From: Dendrolimus kikuchii
Taxonomy: Eukaryota > Arthropoda > Insecta > Lepidoptera > Lasiocampidae
Direction: 5' to 3'
DNA length: 64,000 nt
NCBI GenBank assembly: GCA_019925095.2
Contig: CM034411.1
Span: forward strand, 779,001 to 843,000
Shown: positions 21,690 through 34,104 of the stretch, piece after piece
How the letters are laid out: each line of letters starts with the position of its first letter
Numbering within the stretch: the first letter of the stretch is position 1
Translations under genes and position numbers: made by a program
The notes under the pieces: model-generated
Database searches by the model: none
Told to the model about the DNA's origin: nothing
The model's input: only the letters and a program-made list of their open reading frames with translations

Positions 21690-21800
21690 CAATATTGTAA
21701 TTTTAATTTTGCACGCCCAATTATGGGCCGAATGCATTGATGCTGTAAAACCCGTAACATCTTTGTACATGCATTACGCAATAAATATATTCAATTCTAT
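21690..21800 (+). mobile_element. LINE 3'-end-like fragment
   Basis: Ends with CATTACGCAATAAATATATT, resembling a retrotransposon polyadenylation end. No coding part is attached. Confidence 0.35.
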
Positions 21801-21804
21801 TTAG

Positions 21805-21905
21805 TTTGGTCTGGGTGTGGGGGATCGGCCTACGAGTGGACCGCTGTATATGACTCATACATACAAGCGTTAAAAGCTTGCCGACATACACTGTGTATGT
21901 TTTAG
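21805..21905 (+). repeat. SINE type 1 fragment
   Basis: Contains GGTCTGGGTGTGGGGGATCGG and the downstream GTATATGACTCATACATACA part; the tRNA head is lost. Confidence 0.55.
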
Positions 21906-22837
21906 TGAGTTATGCCAGTAAAGACTTGCCACTTAATCACTGAAACTAGAGATGTCACAAATTTTCGGCTGCTATTCGGTTTAGGCCGAATATCGAATAC
22001 CGAATTGCGAAAAAAAAACCGTACATATTGCTCAAAATTGTATATATTTCCATCAAAATTGATAGTTAAACTACGTTGTAACAGTGTTAAATGCTATTTG
22101 AATTATTTTTTTATTTTAATATTGCGTTTCGGCCACTTTTTAAAATGTTTTTAGAATCACTTCGACACACCTGGCTAATGATTGCCATTAAAGATTACGA
22201 TACACAATAGGCTGTTTTTCTAATTACAAATTTTAAACGCAAAGTAAACAAAAGAAGGTGCATCAACTTTTTTCGGCGTGTGACAATATCATTAAAGAAC
22301 TCCGTTACACTGCTTTTTTTATTAGCAGTTATTTTAGTTGTGATTTAAATAATTTAATTTTCAAAGCTGTCAGTCCTTTTGGAATTTTTAACCGACTTCA
22401 AAAAAAGGATGAGGTTCTCAATTCGTCGGGATCTTTATTTTTTATTTTTGGGGCCAAGCATGCAAAGTAGTCTTTTTGTCTAACATGAGGATCGTATCGT
22501 CTTAAGAAAGAACGCTACTTCATCACTTATTAATATGTTGATTTTTTATTTATTTCTACCGAATTTGGAATAATATTCTCCTAATATACAAATAGCCTGA
22601 AGGAAAAGCCATCTTATCCCGGAGTTTGTATAATATGGAAGTTTTTAATTTAGAGGCCTCGTCCCCGGGGAAATATCGGGCCCCGGGACAATATCGGGAT
22701 TGTAATGTATCCGATATATCAGGCACTGGGGCTCGGCGAAGAAACATTGTTTTCCTATCTTGTTTGGGTAGGGCTGGATTATTACGAACGGAATATTACG
22801 CCTGTACTCATTGGGGGCCGTATTTCGTAATAGCTAG
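21906..22837. other. Unassigned AT-rich sequence
   Basis: Mostly low complexity. 22180-22260 resembles part of the gypsy-like LTR (CACACCTGGCTAATG.., AAAGTAAACAAAAGAAGG). No gene seen. Confidence 0.35.
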
Positions 22838-23095
22838 CTAACGCGTCCTGAACTCAAAAGGCGCGGGTTCGAATCCTGGCCGGAACATGCACCACTTATT
22901 TCTGACTTAATGTGCAAATTGTTACAATTACCACGTGCTAACAACGATGAAGGAAAACATCGTGATGCAATCTGCACATCGAGACGACCGATGTGTCAAA
23001 CCTGCCAAGCCGCCTTGGATAACGTGGCGGGTATGCTGTTTGTGCCCCAATAATGGGAGGCCCGAGCCCAGCAGTGACATTTATGGACTCTAAGC
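22838..23095 (+). repeat. SINE type 2
   Basis: Box B GCGGGTTCGAATCCTGGCC, then GAAGGAAAACATCGTGATGC and AGCCCAGCAGTG. Close relative of 12598-12865. Confidence 0.8.
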
Positions 23096-23099
23096 CCAC

Positions 23100-23230
23100 T
23101 CAGCCATGGACCATCGCCTATGGACATTTGCAACACCAGAGGTGCTACAAATCCGCTGCTGCTCTCTTAAGGGAGACTGGAACCTGGCCACTAATGCCAG
23201 AACACAACTCAAGGTTGTTATGGCAGCATA
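23100..23230 (-). repeat. S repeat fragment
   Basis: Matches the central S region in minus orientation (ATCGCCTATGGACATTTGC... to ...AAGGTTGTTATGGC). Confidence 0.75.
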
Positions 23231-23359
23231 GACATTAGGCATAAAGACAGATTATAATCTAGACTATAGTCTAGACTATTTTTGTTCCGGAAAAATGTAC
23301 GGTTCCCGTGGGATAACATTAACGCAAGCCAAGCTGTAGGCAAGAGCTAATTTATCTTA

Positions 23360-23612
23360 TTACTAATATATAAAACTGAAGAGTTTGTTGGTTTGTTTGC
23401 TTAAACACGCTAATCTCAGGAACTACTGATTTGAAAAATTCTTTCAGTGTTACATAGCCCATTTATTAAGGAAGGCTATAGGCTATATATCATCACGCTA
23501 AGACCAATAGGAGCGGAGCACCAATGGAGAATTTTTTTAAATCGGGGTTTTTTTAACGTACTTTTTTTTAACTATTCTACGCAGATGAAGTCCCGGGCAG
23601 AAGCTAGTTATA
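23360..23612 (+). repeat. E1-related fragment
   Basis: Shares CTAATCTCAGGAACTACTG and CACGCTAAGACCAATAGGAG with E1 but lacks its middle. Confidence 0.65.
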
Positions 23613-23989
23613 TATAAAAATAAAATAAATAAACAAAAGGGGGCGAAGGCATTATATTAAAATTAAATCTTCCACAAGGAATAAAAAAATGCGGCGTAGG
23701 TGCTTGCAGGTAGTTGAAGAAAATGAGTAATTTGTGAGTTCCAGTAAAAATTCTCATGACTTTTGTTGAGATTTAATGCGCGCTTAAATTGCTGACCTTT
23801 TTAAATACCGACTAATCTCATATAAGGCGACGGTCCCTATAACAGCGGCGAGCGGAGCGCAAGCGACAAATGACCGGTTCTTAAATCCTATCCATTTTCG
23901 TGCATGTAAACTAGTCAAAAAAATATGACATTGTACAGACAAATAGCTATATTACGAATGTTTCACGAAAAAACAATTATGATTATTTA
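23613..23989. other. Unassigned sequence
   Basis: No supported feature. Confidence 0.35.
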
Positions 23990-24452
23990 TTTATGGAAGC
24001 GAGAGTTGGGTATGGAAGAGAGAGCATGAAAGTAGAGTAAACGCGGTCGAGATGCGAGCACTGCGCAAAATCTGCGGAGTAACGCTCGCGGACTGCGTTC
24101 CTAATACCGAAGTAAGAAAGAGAGTTGGTCTGAAAGAGAGTGTCGGGGTGATGGTAAGGAAAGGAATGCTCCAGTGGTTCGGACATGTGGAAAGAATGAC
24201 TAAACAGATATACAATGCAAAAGTGGATGGATGCAGAAGTCGTGGAAGGCCACGACACATCTTCCATGATCAAATTTATCGTGTACTAGTAGAAGGTGTT
24301 GTCAGGAGCCTTAAGAACAGACGAGCATGCATGACAAAAGTTATCAATGTCAAAAAACCAAGAGAGGTGTGTAAGAATAAGCCTGAATGGCGCTCTGTTG
24401 TTCGTGCCTACCCCGCAAGGGAACTGGCGTGAAGTTATGTATGTATGTATGT
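23990..24452 (+). mobile_element. RTE-A LINE 3' end
   Basis: 126-codon open frame from MRALRKICGVTLADCVPNTE to the family stop, with ATGT tail. It lacks four residues (MHDE) present in sister copies. Confidence 0.8.
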
Positions 24453-24523
24453 ACTTTAAATACATAGATGGTAATAATTTTACTCTCATTTTATTACGTA
24501 CCAAAAATATCAATATCGACTAT

Positions 24524-24752
24524 CAGGGGCCTAATTCTGCTATTTTAGTATCTTAGGGATGCGAAGATATTCAAAGTACGATTTCATTGCGATAGTGTCA
24601 TAAAATCGTGTTCTACTAAATGCTCAATATATTCTCGATTACGCCACAGGTATGCCGTTGAAATGAACAGAATACTGATATCAGGCAAACCTATGATTGA
24701 GACGATTGTGTCTAACTTTTTGACGAGGTAGTAGTAGCAGAATTGGCCCCTG
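24524..24752. mobile_element. MITE with CAGGGGCC ends
   Basis: Terminal inverted repeats CAGGGGCCTAATTCTGCTA / TAGCAGAATTGGCCCCTG bound 229 bp; non-coding. Target duplication unclear. Confidence 0.75.
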
Positions 24753-26126
24753 GTAATCGGTACCGATGTGACGTCACACACTAGAAAATTATCATGTTGA
24801 TTGGGCGCGAGCTCATAAGCTCATTTATTCATTCATGTCTAGGATTTATATATAGTATTCTTTTTCCATGGTATTATTAAGAAATTTTAAATTATTAAAA
24901 TGTCATAAATTTTCATATTCCACGAACTCTTTCTAGGTGTCGAAAGTATGCTCGATTAGCCACTTCTTAAGCTGGTGAGTGAATATATTTAAACTACCGG
25001 AGAGTTTAGTACATTCCGATAGTTTGATATATTTATGGTGGGGCCTGTAACATGCGTAAATGTGTTAGATTTCTCCAGTCGTCTCGGCAGCGGTTCATTC
25101 GTATCTCTGTTCCGACTGCAGTTGGGTAGGACATGATTTTGAAATGTGTTTGTAATAGTAATATGACATTTTGTACTGAACCAGTACAATGTACCACTTC
25201 AAATGAGGCGAGGAGATTTGTATGGTTTGTACCGCGGGAGTACATTTGAAGCGTTGAGGCCGGTGAGGCGGTGAGCGTCATTCTCTCATTTGTCCTATAC
25301 AAAACTTCTAGTTCGGAAATGTTCGTTAAAAATCGCACACGATCAGCCTCAGTCACCTCATTTTACTAGCAGTCGTACATATCATGTTGTCCCTCTTTGT
25401 CATATGAATATCTGTAAAAGCGTTATTGTACTTTTGACCTACTTCCATCCTTCCTCTTACAGTTAACGCGTAAAAATTTTTGAAGTAGTGCAGATTAAAA
25501 TTTTGAGCTGTATCAGTACAAATCTATTACGGGACAAATGTACTGCCTCACACGTGTACTACTCATCACTAGTTCCGACTATAGTTGCTCGCTCCCCGCT
25601 GTGATTAGAACCGCAACTTGATGTATGTTGCAAAATTATGTTCCCGACGAAAAACCCCGTAAGTGCAGAAAAAATTCTAAACGCCTATTTAAATGATTTA
25701 CGGCGTTACGCAGTGCGATGTTTTAAAAAGTACAGTCGTTAGAACTTTTCGTAAGGGAACCCTAAATATATCGCCGGCACATTACGCCGTGTTATATATG
25801 AAATTTGTTTCTGAACACATTATTCAAGCTTTTAGCTTAAAAATGATAAATGGTTGTAACAAAAAAGAAATATATCTTCATCTTGCACAAATCTTATCTT
25901 GATACAAAGGCTTTTATTCAACACAACTGTTTAACGCTCCACATTGGCTTAATATAGAAATTGTTTTGTTTGATCGCCCGCTAGATGTCGCTGTTCAATA
26001 ATGAAACGTGATAATCTTAACAATTTACTTATTATGTTGTGTATTTTACCTAAAGGTCGTATCATTGAAGAGGCTCTGACCCTCTCACGCAAAGTTAAGA
26101 CCCACCAATCGCACCCACTCATTACA
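24753..26126. other. Unassigned sequence with one unidentified frame
   Basis: A 107-codon minus frame at 25033-25356 has no ATG (GTG at its first counted codon) and no recognised motif. A 69-codon plus frame at 25693-25902 is likewise unrecognised. No repeat match noticed. Confidence 0.3.
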
Positions 26127-26134
26127 GATACAAG

Positions 26135-26892
26135 TAGGGATGCAACATCGTTCATATAAAACATCGATATTAGGATATCGATGTTTTCAAAAGTGAAACA
26201 TCGATGTTAAAAATATCGATATTTATGAACGATATATCGATATTTATGAACGATGGTTTTATCACCATTTATATAAACTTTTGACGGTTCTTCCTGCGAT
26301 GCAAATGAAATATCGTTTTTTTTAACATCGATGTATCGTCCAAACCACTCTAGCAAACCTTTCTTAATTCTTGCTTTCACTAACATCATCCTTTTACACC
26401 ACTGTCACTCCATCTTTCAAAGAAATACCACACACACTTCTCAATGCTCCCATTCCTACTAAATACTATGTTTATTCTATTCATATGTTTTTCCCTTACC
26501 GAAAATTCACTACTTTACTTACAACTCAACAGTGTGGGCACACACTAACCCGTCCCTATCACCATTTTAAATAAATTTACATCTAAGAAAAATGGTCATT
26601 TTTAAAAGAAATTAAAGAAATAGGGATAATAATCAACGTTTACATTATAAATTATTATTGGCAATAAGAAAAAAAATATGAAAAACATAATATAATGGAT
26701 ATCTGTATAGATCACAGATAGAGCGCAAGATGGCACTTTATGTCTATGTAAGATAAAATATCGTTCACAAAACATCGTTCTTGAACAATGATGTATCGTC
26801 GATGTTTCGGTTTCAATATCGATGTTAAAACATCGATTTTTATGAACGATATATCGATGTTTGGAAACATCGATGTTTTGTTTGCATCCCTA
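26135..26892. mobile_element. hAT-like non-autonomous transposon
   Basis: 758 bp bounded by TAGGGATGCA / TGCATCCCTA and flanked by an exact 8-bp duplication, GATACAAG (26127-26134 and 26893-26900). Both subterminal regions are crowded with ATCGATGTTTT-type and GAACGATATATCGAT motifs in both orientations, as expected for transposase-binding arrays. The interior has no intact transposase. Confidence 0.85.
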
Positions 26893-26983
26893 GATACAAG
26901 TAGCCATTCATGATTAGCTTAGACGTGATGCTGGAGAGTATCTTCCGCCGCTTCTTCTCTACCAGCTATAACACGTTGCGAAT

Positions 26984-27288
26984 CCGCGTAGGAACGGAGA
27001 AAGAATACAATTTCCTACCGCCGGGCGGCCTATCGTAAGAGGCGATACAACAACCCACAGCCGGGTGGTAGGGTATTTGCTCGACTGGATGGCGACCACC
27101 CCTGGTCTAGAGTATGCCGCCATAACAACCTTGTATCGTGTTTCGGCATTAGTGACCAGGTTCCAGTCTCCCTTAAGAGAGCAGCAACGCATTTGTAGCG
27201 CCTTTGGTGTTGCAAATGTCCATAGGCGATGGTAACCGCTTTCCATCCAGTAGGACGTCTGCCTGTCTGCTGAACTCCTGCAAAAAAA
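26984..27288 (+). repeat. S repeat, full-length
   Basis: Standard S unit ending CTGCAAAAAAAA, moderately diverged. Confidence 0.8.
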
Positions 27289-27499
27289 ATCAGTTTCTTC
27301 TAAATACACAATGTGGAGTGTCCTTTATGAAATATGTTAGCATTAAAATTAAACGGGGCATAAATGTATTCAGTTATTCCATTTGGCTGGTCGCGTAATG
27401 TAAGCGCTCGTGCCGCTCTCTGTATGGACAAACTGCCAATCACAAGTTTATTTTTCGTATTACAACATCAGCCATTCACATATTCAGACCTCAGAACGT

Positions 27500-27570
27500 C
27501 CTTGTCTGTGCAAGGCCCAGATAGTTCGGGGGACATACGGGACTACGTTTGCGGCGGAAACACTGCAAAT
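27500..27570 (+). repeat. Fragment related to 31360-31450
   Basis: Plus frame reads [13 protein letters not shown]; the minus frame of 31360-31450 reads GDIREYIRCGHTA. They look like two remnants of one unidentified element. Confidence 0.45.
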
Positions 27571-27584
27571 GCGAATTATAATAA

Positions 27585-27716
<132 letters not shown>

Positions 27717-28166
27717 CTAGCTGGTGCGGCGGCGCTGGGTTTAACGTTAAGCGGACTGCTTCAATTTTGCGGGAAAGAAGTGTGGACAATTTTGATGGGA
27801 ATTGAAGAATGAGCACGCTATTACCAGGTTAATGGGAATGAAATACGGCTGTTCCTCTGCCCTCAGTCCACTTCACTTTACTTTATTTATTAATTACGTT
27901 ATAATTTATTTAATATAATATGTTTTAATATATCTTGCCCAATTTTGGTGCGGAGCGGGTTAATTATAAGTTATATGTATGTTATTTTATATATATATAT
28001 ATATATAATTACATTTGCGGTGCGATTTATTTTATTTTATTTTAATGAAAATGAATGATTTACGTGACGTGCGAAACGGGAACGCGCCGTCAGATTTAAA
28101 GGAAGAATTTAAATATGTCGAAGAAAAGTATGAATAGGTCGAAAGGAGCTTTACATGGCGGTACCA

Positions 28167-28372
28167 CTAGCTGTCCCGGCAGACGTTGTCCTGCCCTGAA
28201 GAAATTTAGAACCCGATTGCAGCGCCACCTACCGGGTGCAAATATAAGCTATCCTATCTTTCAAGTTGGATCAAACTGCACACGGTGTGAAAATTTGATT
28301 AAAATCGGTCAAGTAGTTTAGGAGTCCATCGCGGACAAACAACGTGACACGTAATTTATATATCTTAAGATG
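28167..28372 (+). repeat. W repeat
   Basis: W 5' end, then the variant body with TTTCAAGTTGGATCAAACTG and a TATATATCTTAAGAT end. Confidence 0.75.
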
Positions 28373-28417
28373 TATTTAAAAAAAAATGAGAATAAATAAA
28401 TATACATGTGAAATAAT

Positions 28418-28605
28418 AATAATCGGCAGACAAACACACACATTGTATATCCCCAAGCTAAGCAAGTGACGCTTGTGTTATGGGTAATATACAATGGACC
28501 ACTCTGGGGCCGATCCCAGACACCCAAACCATAGTAAATAACAAAAAGTTCGGTTCCGAAATGTACCATGCCAGGAATCGAACTCGCTCTTTGAACTAAA
28601 TTGCT
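28418..28605 (-). repeat. SINE type 1, minus
   Basis: Reverse complement of the type-1 tail (ACCACTCTGGGGCCGATCCC...). Part of the tRNA head is degraded. Confidence 0.7.
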
Positions 28606-28642
28606 TTTTCTAGTAATTTTTCTAACTTGATATTGATGATAT

Positions 28643-29086
28643 TGTTACGACCGACCGATTCACACCTGCAGTATATTACCTTTCTGCATTTGGACTTCGT
28701 TTGTTTACTTTGTGTTTAAAAATTTTAATTAGAAAAACAGCCTATTGTGTATTGTTATAATTTATGGCAGTCATTAGATAGGTGTGTCGAACTGATTCTA
28801 ATAAATTCGATCTACGTGGGCGGGCAGCCATATTTTATCGGTGCAGTATAAAGCAATGGCCCAATGGAGAGATCGGCAGTTAAGCGATAACCACTAGCGA
28901 GACAAGACGCGTGTACATTCGATAATCTATATAGTGACGGACTTTGCGCGTGTTATTGAATAGCGCATTACGTTTGGACTGCTTGTGTTGTTATATTTGT
29001 ACCTGTGTTATACGTGTTTGTATAGTTATAATGAATTCTACAGTAATTCCAACGGCATTTTAATTCGAGTCCTGTAAGTCGTAACA
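28643..29086 (+). mobile_element. Gypsy-like solo LTR, copy 3
   Basis: 444 bp, TGTTACG...CGTAACA, flanked by ATAT on both sides. TATAAAG box near 28849. Among the least rearranged copies of the family. Confidence 0.8.
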
Positions 29087-29529
29087 ATATTATCATATAA
29101 GTAAGCACATAATCAGGTGACATTTCAACAAGAAATTTTTCAGCATTCTCAAAGTCATACTGTTCACTAGACCGGCAACCCTTCACCCATTTAATTGTAT
29201 TTCACTTATGGGAGAGATAAATATTTCTTCCCCAACTAAAGTGCAAAAATTTCGAGATGACGATGTATGTAAAATTCACGCAGAAATCGCACACGTCTAA
29301 GTTATCAACACACGGAAATGTATGATACAATTCGAGAATAATTATACGTACACGATTATATTCAATTTTATAAACATAAATAACCCAGCCTTGCCAGAAA
29401 GTTTCACTCGCGTAAACTTCCCAATTTCCGGCATGTAACAGCATGTAATTTATTATCATTGAATACTTTGTCTTCTAATGGAAAGATTGTGAACACCAAT
29501 ATTCAATTCAAGATAAATTCAATTTGTGA
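29087..29529. other. Unassigned sequence
   Basis: No ORF or repeat recognised. Confidence 0.35.
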
Positions 29530-29850
29530 TTTTTTTTTTTTATTGCAGGAGATCAGCAGACAGGCAGACGGCCCACTTGATGGAAAGCAGTTACCATCGC
29601 CTATGGACATTTGCAACACCAAAGTTGCTACAAATGCGCTGCTGCTCTCTTAAGGGAAACTGGAACCTGGTCACTAATGCCGGAACACAACTCAAGGTTG
29701 TTATGGCGGCATGCTCTTGACCAGGGGTGGTAGCCATCCAGTTGGGCAAATGCCCTACCACCTGGCTATGGGTTATTAAGTCGCCTCTTACGACAGGCCG
29801 CCCGGCCGCAGGAAATTGTATTCTTTCTCCGTTCCTGCACGGATAAAGAA
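29530..29850 (-). repeat. S repeat, full-length minus copy
   Basis: Complete S from polyT and GCAGGAGATCAGCAGACAGG to CCGTTCCTGCACGG. Confidence 0.85.
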
Positions 29851-30239
29851 TATAGTGGAAATTATTTTATGTTGTTCATTTTTAAAGAAATTAATTGTAT
29901 AATGTTAATTAATAAAGTAGTTCTAGTATTTAATATTAGTTTTTTTAGTGTAATTTAATTTTTCCGATTAAAGTCTAAATAAAATCAATTCATTCTTTAA
30001 TTAAAAGAAAATAATATTCGCTATTTTTGCTTAGTGAGTGAGATCTTTTAATATTGAACACCTCCTTGTAAATTCTTCCTCCCCATCCTCGCCATCAAGA
30101 AAAGAGTAAACTTTTCAAATAAGAATGCGGAATACGAGACATTAAGGGATTGTCACTGCTGTCACCGCACTATATATAAAAAATACGTACCAAAGATTGT
30201 TGGAACATTAAACAAATAGAAATAAACTGTTATAACCAC
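29851..30239. other. Unassigned AT-rich sequence
   Basis: No supported feature. Confidence 0.35.
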
Positions 30240-30785
30240 ATTTAATTAGCAAAGCATAATCCTAGTGAGTGTGTGAACTCCCGGGGGACGAGTGCAGTCT
30301 GGCGGCGGACTGGTGGCGAGGTGAGTCCTTCCTTGCTTCTTCCTCCATGTCCCTTTGCCTTCTCCCGGCCATCGCATCGCGTCCGCAAAACCTAATTAAT
30401 TATTTTCATGACTCTACGTTTAATTATTGTCAAAACGATTGCAATGCTATTTACACAAGCATTTTTAGTATCCATTATTTTCTAGTAGCAAGAACAGAGC
30501 TGTACGGGCCAGCAACAGCCGTACATTGCCGTATCAGCGGTTTACGCCGACACGTGCATTTTAACATATCATTCGCATCAGTACTCGTTGTTTAACACCA
30601 TACTCGGTCAGTCGGCAAAACAGCCATTGATCTTAGCATAATCATAAACAGCATCATTCCATTATCATAACCTTAGCAGTAAACAATTTACATCTTAAAA
30701 CATCATTAATATCCTATGTAGGAAAACCCCCTACATAATTTGGTCCTTTGGATCGGCTCTGTTGCTAGCCTTTACAAGAGCTATT
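30240..30785 (+). mobile_element. Possible LTR-retrotransposon leader remnant
   Basis: A GC-richer start (GGGGGACGAGTGCAGTCTGG) leads to CCTACATAATTTGGTCCTTT and GGATCGG, a phrase I associate with insect LTR-element leaders; a similar TGGTCCTTCGAGCCGG occurs at 36559. No gag ORF survives. Confidence 0.3.
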
Positions 30786-30831
30786 AAAAGTCATGTTGAC
30801 CTTTATATTATTATTTACCAGTTAACAGTAG

Positions 30832-31338
30832 TGTTACAACTCAGGTGCCGACAAAAACAAAATCCACCTGCATATCTGAAACAAAACACATTTTATTACC
30901 TGCCGGCATTTAAACTAGTTGTAACTCTTTTATGATCGTCTTCTTTTGTTTACTTTGTGTTTAAAATTTGTGACTAGAAAACAGCCCATTGTTTAATTAT
31001 ACTCTTTTATGGCAGTGCGGCCCAGTCATTAGCCAGGTGTGGCGGATTAAGTCGACTTAGATACGAGGAAATTGCATTTTTGCAGTATAAAACGATGACC
31101 TGATGGAGTGGGAGGCAGTCGAGCGAGAACCACGAGCAAAGCGAGACGTGTGTACTACAATCGGGAGTCTAATAAGTGACGGATTTTGCGCGTTTTATCG
31201 AATTACGACCTTCTGCATTGCGTTTGTACTTGTTGTGTTCGGTTATATTTGTACCTGTGTCATACGTGTTTGTATAGTTCTAATAAACTCTATAGTAATT
31301 CTAACGGCATTTTACTTCGAGTCTCGCTACTCGTAATA
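30832..31338 (+). mobile_element. Gypsy-like solo LTR, copy 4
   Basis: About 507 bp, TGTTAC start, end mutated to GTAATA. Flanks GTAG/GTAT are an imperfect 4-bp duplication. TATAAAA near 31086, AATAAA near 31283. Confidence 0.7.
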
Positions 31339-31344
31339 GTATTG

Positions 31345-31535
31345 TAGAAGAATATTAGTCTCCCCTGTGAGCACGCAGTGTGACCGCACCGAATATACTC
31401 ACGTATGTCCCCCACCCGGCCGTGCCAATCTGCATTCAAGGCGGGTAAGAGCGAGTGTTTTCCAAGCGCTTTCGCCGCCCAGAACGAAAGCCAACTACTT
31501 CGTATGCCACCAAACGTGACCATGATTTATTTACA
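31345..31535 (-). repeat. Unidentified element remnant
   Basis: Minus frame includes WHGRVGDIREYIRCGHTA, related to the 27500-27570 fragment. Family not recognised. Confidence 0.35.
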
Positions 31536-31721
31536 CGAACCCCCTTTTTTGGGTAGGCTAAGAAAATAGGGGAGGTATATATCTCACATATTATTTATGT
31601 ATGGCATATGTTCTGATTTGACAATACAAGGCCTTTTTGAATTATGGCTACGTCTCTCAAAATATTATTTATTTGAAGATAAAATTATTATATTCAGAAC
31701 TCTTCAATGATTTAAAAATAT

Positions 31722-32352
31722 TGTTACGAGTCGCAAGACTCGAATTAAAATGGCGTTGGAATTATTATAGAGTTTACTAGAACTATACAAACACGTATAA
31801 CACAGGTACAAATATGATCAAATTGATCGTGTACTAGCAGAAGGTGATGTCAGGAGCCTTAAGAACAGACGAGCGTGCATGGCAAGAGTTATGAATGTCA
31901 AAGAAGCAAGTGAGGTGTGTAAGAATAAGCCTAAATGGCGCTCTGTTGTTCGTGCCTACCCCGCAAGGGAACTGGCGTGAAGTTATGTATGTGTATGTAC
32001 AAATATAACCGAACACAACAAGTCCAGACGTAATGCAGAAGGTCGTAATTTCCTAAAACTCCCGATTGTAGTACACACGTCTCGCTTCGTGGTTCTTGCT
32101 CGACTGCCACCCCCCTCCATCAGGTCATTGGTTTATACTGGCAGCGTGGACTGAATTTCCTAGAATCAGCTTTTACTTTGCAATCCGTAACACCTGGCTA
32201 ATGACTACAATACAACAATAGGCCGCATGCCAAGAAGTAAACAAAAGAAGACGATCATAAAAGAATTTCAATGTTATTAGTTCAAATGCCGACGTGTAAT
32301 TGTTTCAGAGCTGCAGGTGGATTTTGTTTTTGTCGGGACCTAAGTTGTAACA
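31722..32352 (-). mobile_element. Gypsy-like solo LTR, copy 5, with nested RTE-A
   Basis: TGTTACG...GTAACA between ATAT duplicates. Interrupted at 31816-31996 by an RTE-A insertion. Confidence 0.8.
31816..31996 (+). mobile_element. RTE-A insertion inside an LTR
   Basis: 181-bp truncated copy ending in an ATGT-type tail, bounded by GTACAAATAT at 31806-31815 and 31997-32006. It post-dates the LTR. Confidence 0.85.
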
Positions 32353-32396
32353 ATATTGTATTTTTTAAGTTTTCGCGAGAAGCACTAGATGTAACA

Positions 32397-32635
32397 AAAC
32401 TACGTTTTAACGGTTTTAAGCGCGGTATTTATGTTTCGGCCACTTTTCAGTAGCCGTGATCACGGAAGGCAAAGATGTCAAATGTCAATGAGTAATATTA
32501 AAGTTTTCATTAAGCCTACCGCCAACTTGCTTATTTCAATTATTTAATTTTAATTTTTGTTTATAGTTATTATTTACTCTATGTGAGCCTAATCTTATTT
32601 AAAATACCGCGCTTAAAACTGTTAAAATGTATTTT
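32397..32635. mobile_element. M1 TIR element
   Basis: Inverted repeats of about 30 bp, including GTTTTAAGCGCGGTA and TACCGCGCTTAAAAC, enclose a short body with palindromic CACTTTTCAGTAGCCGTGA. Non-coding. Confidence 0.7.
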
Positions 32636-32707
32636 TATACTAATTTTAAATATGTTTATTTCAGTGAACGCAAGGTATTGTAACTTAGTGACTATGAGAA
32701 AATATAT

Positions 32708-33155
32708 TGTTACGACCGACAAAGAACAATTCACACCTGCAGTTTATTGCCTTTCAGCATTTGGACTTCTTTTGTTTACTTTGTGTTTAAAATTTGTAAT
32801 TAGAAATACATCCTATTGTGTATTGTAATCTCCTAGGGTCTATTGTTGTATTGTGATCACTGCCAGGTGTCTCGTATTTAAAATACAAGCTGGTTCTAAG
32901 AAATGCTCCAAGCGGTCGAGTATTGTGTCGAGACATATTGTATTGGTGCAGTATAAAACAATGCCCCAACTGAGAGATGAGGTAGTAAAAGCAATAACAC
33001 AAGCGAGGCAAGACGTGTGTACATTTAGTGACGGACTTTGCGCGTGTGATTGAATCGTGCATTACGTTTGTACTGGTTGCATCCATTTACATTTGTTAAT
33101 AAATTCTATAGTAATTCCAACGGCATTTTTAATTGGAGTCCTGTAACTCGTAACA
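32708..33155 (+). mobile_element. Gypsy-like solo LTR, copy 6
   Basis: 448 bp, TGTTACGACC...CTCGTAACA, flanked by ATAT. TATAAAACAATG near 32953, AATAAATTC near 33099. Confidence 0.8.
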
Positions 33156-33205
33156 ATATTAAATATAAGTCGTGGGCTTAGATAGATATAGGTGTGGTAT
33201 AATTT

Positions 33206-33829
33206 CCGGATGGGACGCCGTCTCCTCCTTCTGCGAGCAAGTTATGTTTGCGAAGGAGGAGGCGGAACGGGAGCGTGAGCGTAATTCCCTGCTCCGCTCC
33301 CGCCAAAGGAGGACGCGCCGACGCCGGAGGTCGGATAGTGATCTTCGGCCGCCGTAAGCGGGCGGCGCGGGTGAGGCCCCTAGGGGTATAGGGGTTCTCA
33401 CTCACCCGCACATGCCGTCGAGATGAGAGCGCGAGTGTTCCGCGCGCGCTCATCTCTCTTCCCGTGGGGCGCGTTACAGACCGCCCCACGCATGGAATAG
33501 ACTCAGCAGTAGCCGGGGGATACGTCCTCCGGCATAGAAAGAGGCCCAGTGAGGGGGGCCCACGCCTGCCAGGGCACGCGGAGTTGGGAATCCCGCATTC
33601 ACGTAGCCCTGGCATAAGGCGCAGGACGGAACACCCAGGGGTTTTAGTGGGTATCCCTAACTGGGGCGTGGCAATAGCGTGGCACCGGTTCTGACCGGGC
33701 ACGCTAGTGCCACCCCCGATCTGGCGAATCCCACACACTCACACGGGTCGCGAACATCCCCCCAGGCTTCTGTGCCTGTCGCGGCTTAGTCCTCAAACGG
33801 ATTTCCCCTGGCCAAAAAAAAAAAAAAAA
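33206..33829 (+). mobile_element. R1-clade LINE, 5'-truncated
   Basis: Starts inside the ORF2 C-terminus (WDAVSSFCEQVMFAKEEAER, Arg-rich end, stop at 33355-33357). A GC-rich 3' UTR and polyA follow at 33814-33829. Flanked by a 15-bp duplication GGTGTGGTATAATTT (33191-33205 and 33830-33844). The body is much GC-richer than its surroundings. Confidence 0.85.
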
Positions 33830-33951
33830 GGTGTGGTATAATTTAATAAAAAAAATTATGTGGGATAATATTTCGTGGGACGAAAACGAAATGACCCATA
33901 GTATTTAAAATAATAGTTATTATTTGTTATCTGTGAACGTAATTGGAACAT

Positions 33952-34104
33952 TTATAATGTTAATCCAGTGACGGATCTTATCCAATCCCTAGCCAGGGGC
34001 AAGATGCTGTACACTCCTGGCTGGTACTTCATGGCGCAGCCTTCTCCAAATGACACCAGGCCCACCAACTTCCCGTTCACCACCACTGGCCCTCCGGAAT
34101 CACC
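33952..34104 (-). CDS. Gene A exon 6 (Ser exon)
   Basis: 153 nt starting [20 protein letters not shown] after the acceptor TTCCAG and ending SVTGLTL-stop. Carries the nucleophilic serine. The bases after the stop (ATAAATGTTCCAA) are conserved in genes B and C. Confidence 0.93.
   Translation of the reverse strand, partial: GDSGGPVVVNGKLVGLVSFGEGCAMKYQPGVYSILPLARDWIRSVTGLTL

Noticed and set aside
33464..33694. 76-codon plus ORF in the same GC-rich block
   Set aside because: Lies in the 3' UTR of the R1-clade element after its stop codon.
33178..33738. 186-codon minus-strand ORF
   Set aside because: Antisense shadow of the GC-rich R1-clade LINE 3' end on the plus strand, which has coding motif, polyA and target duplication.
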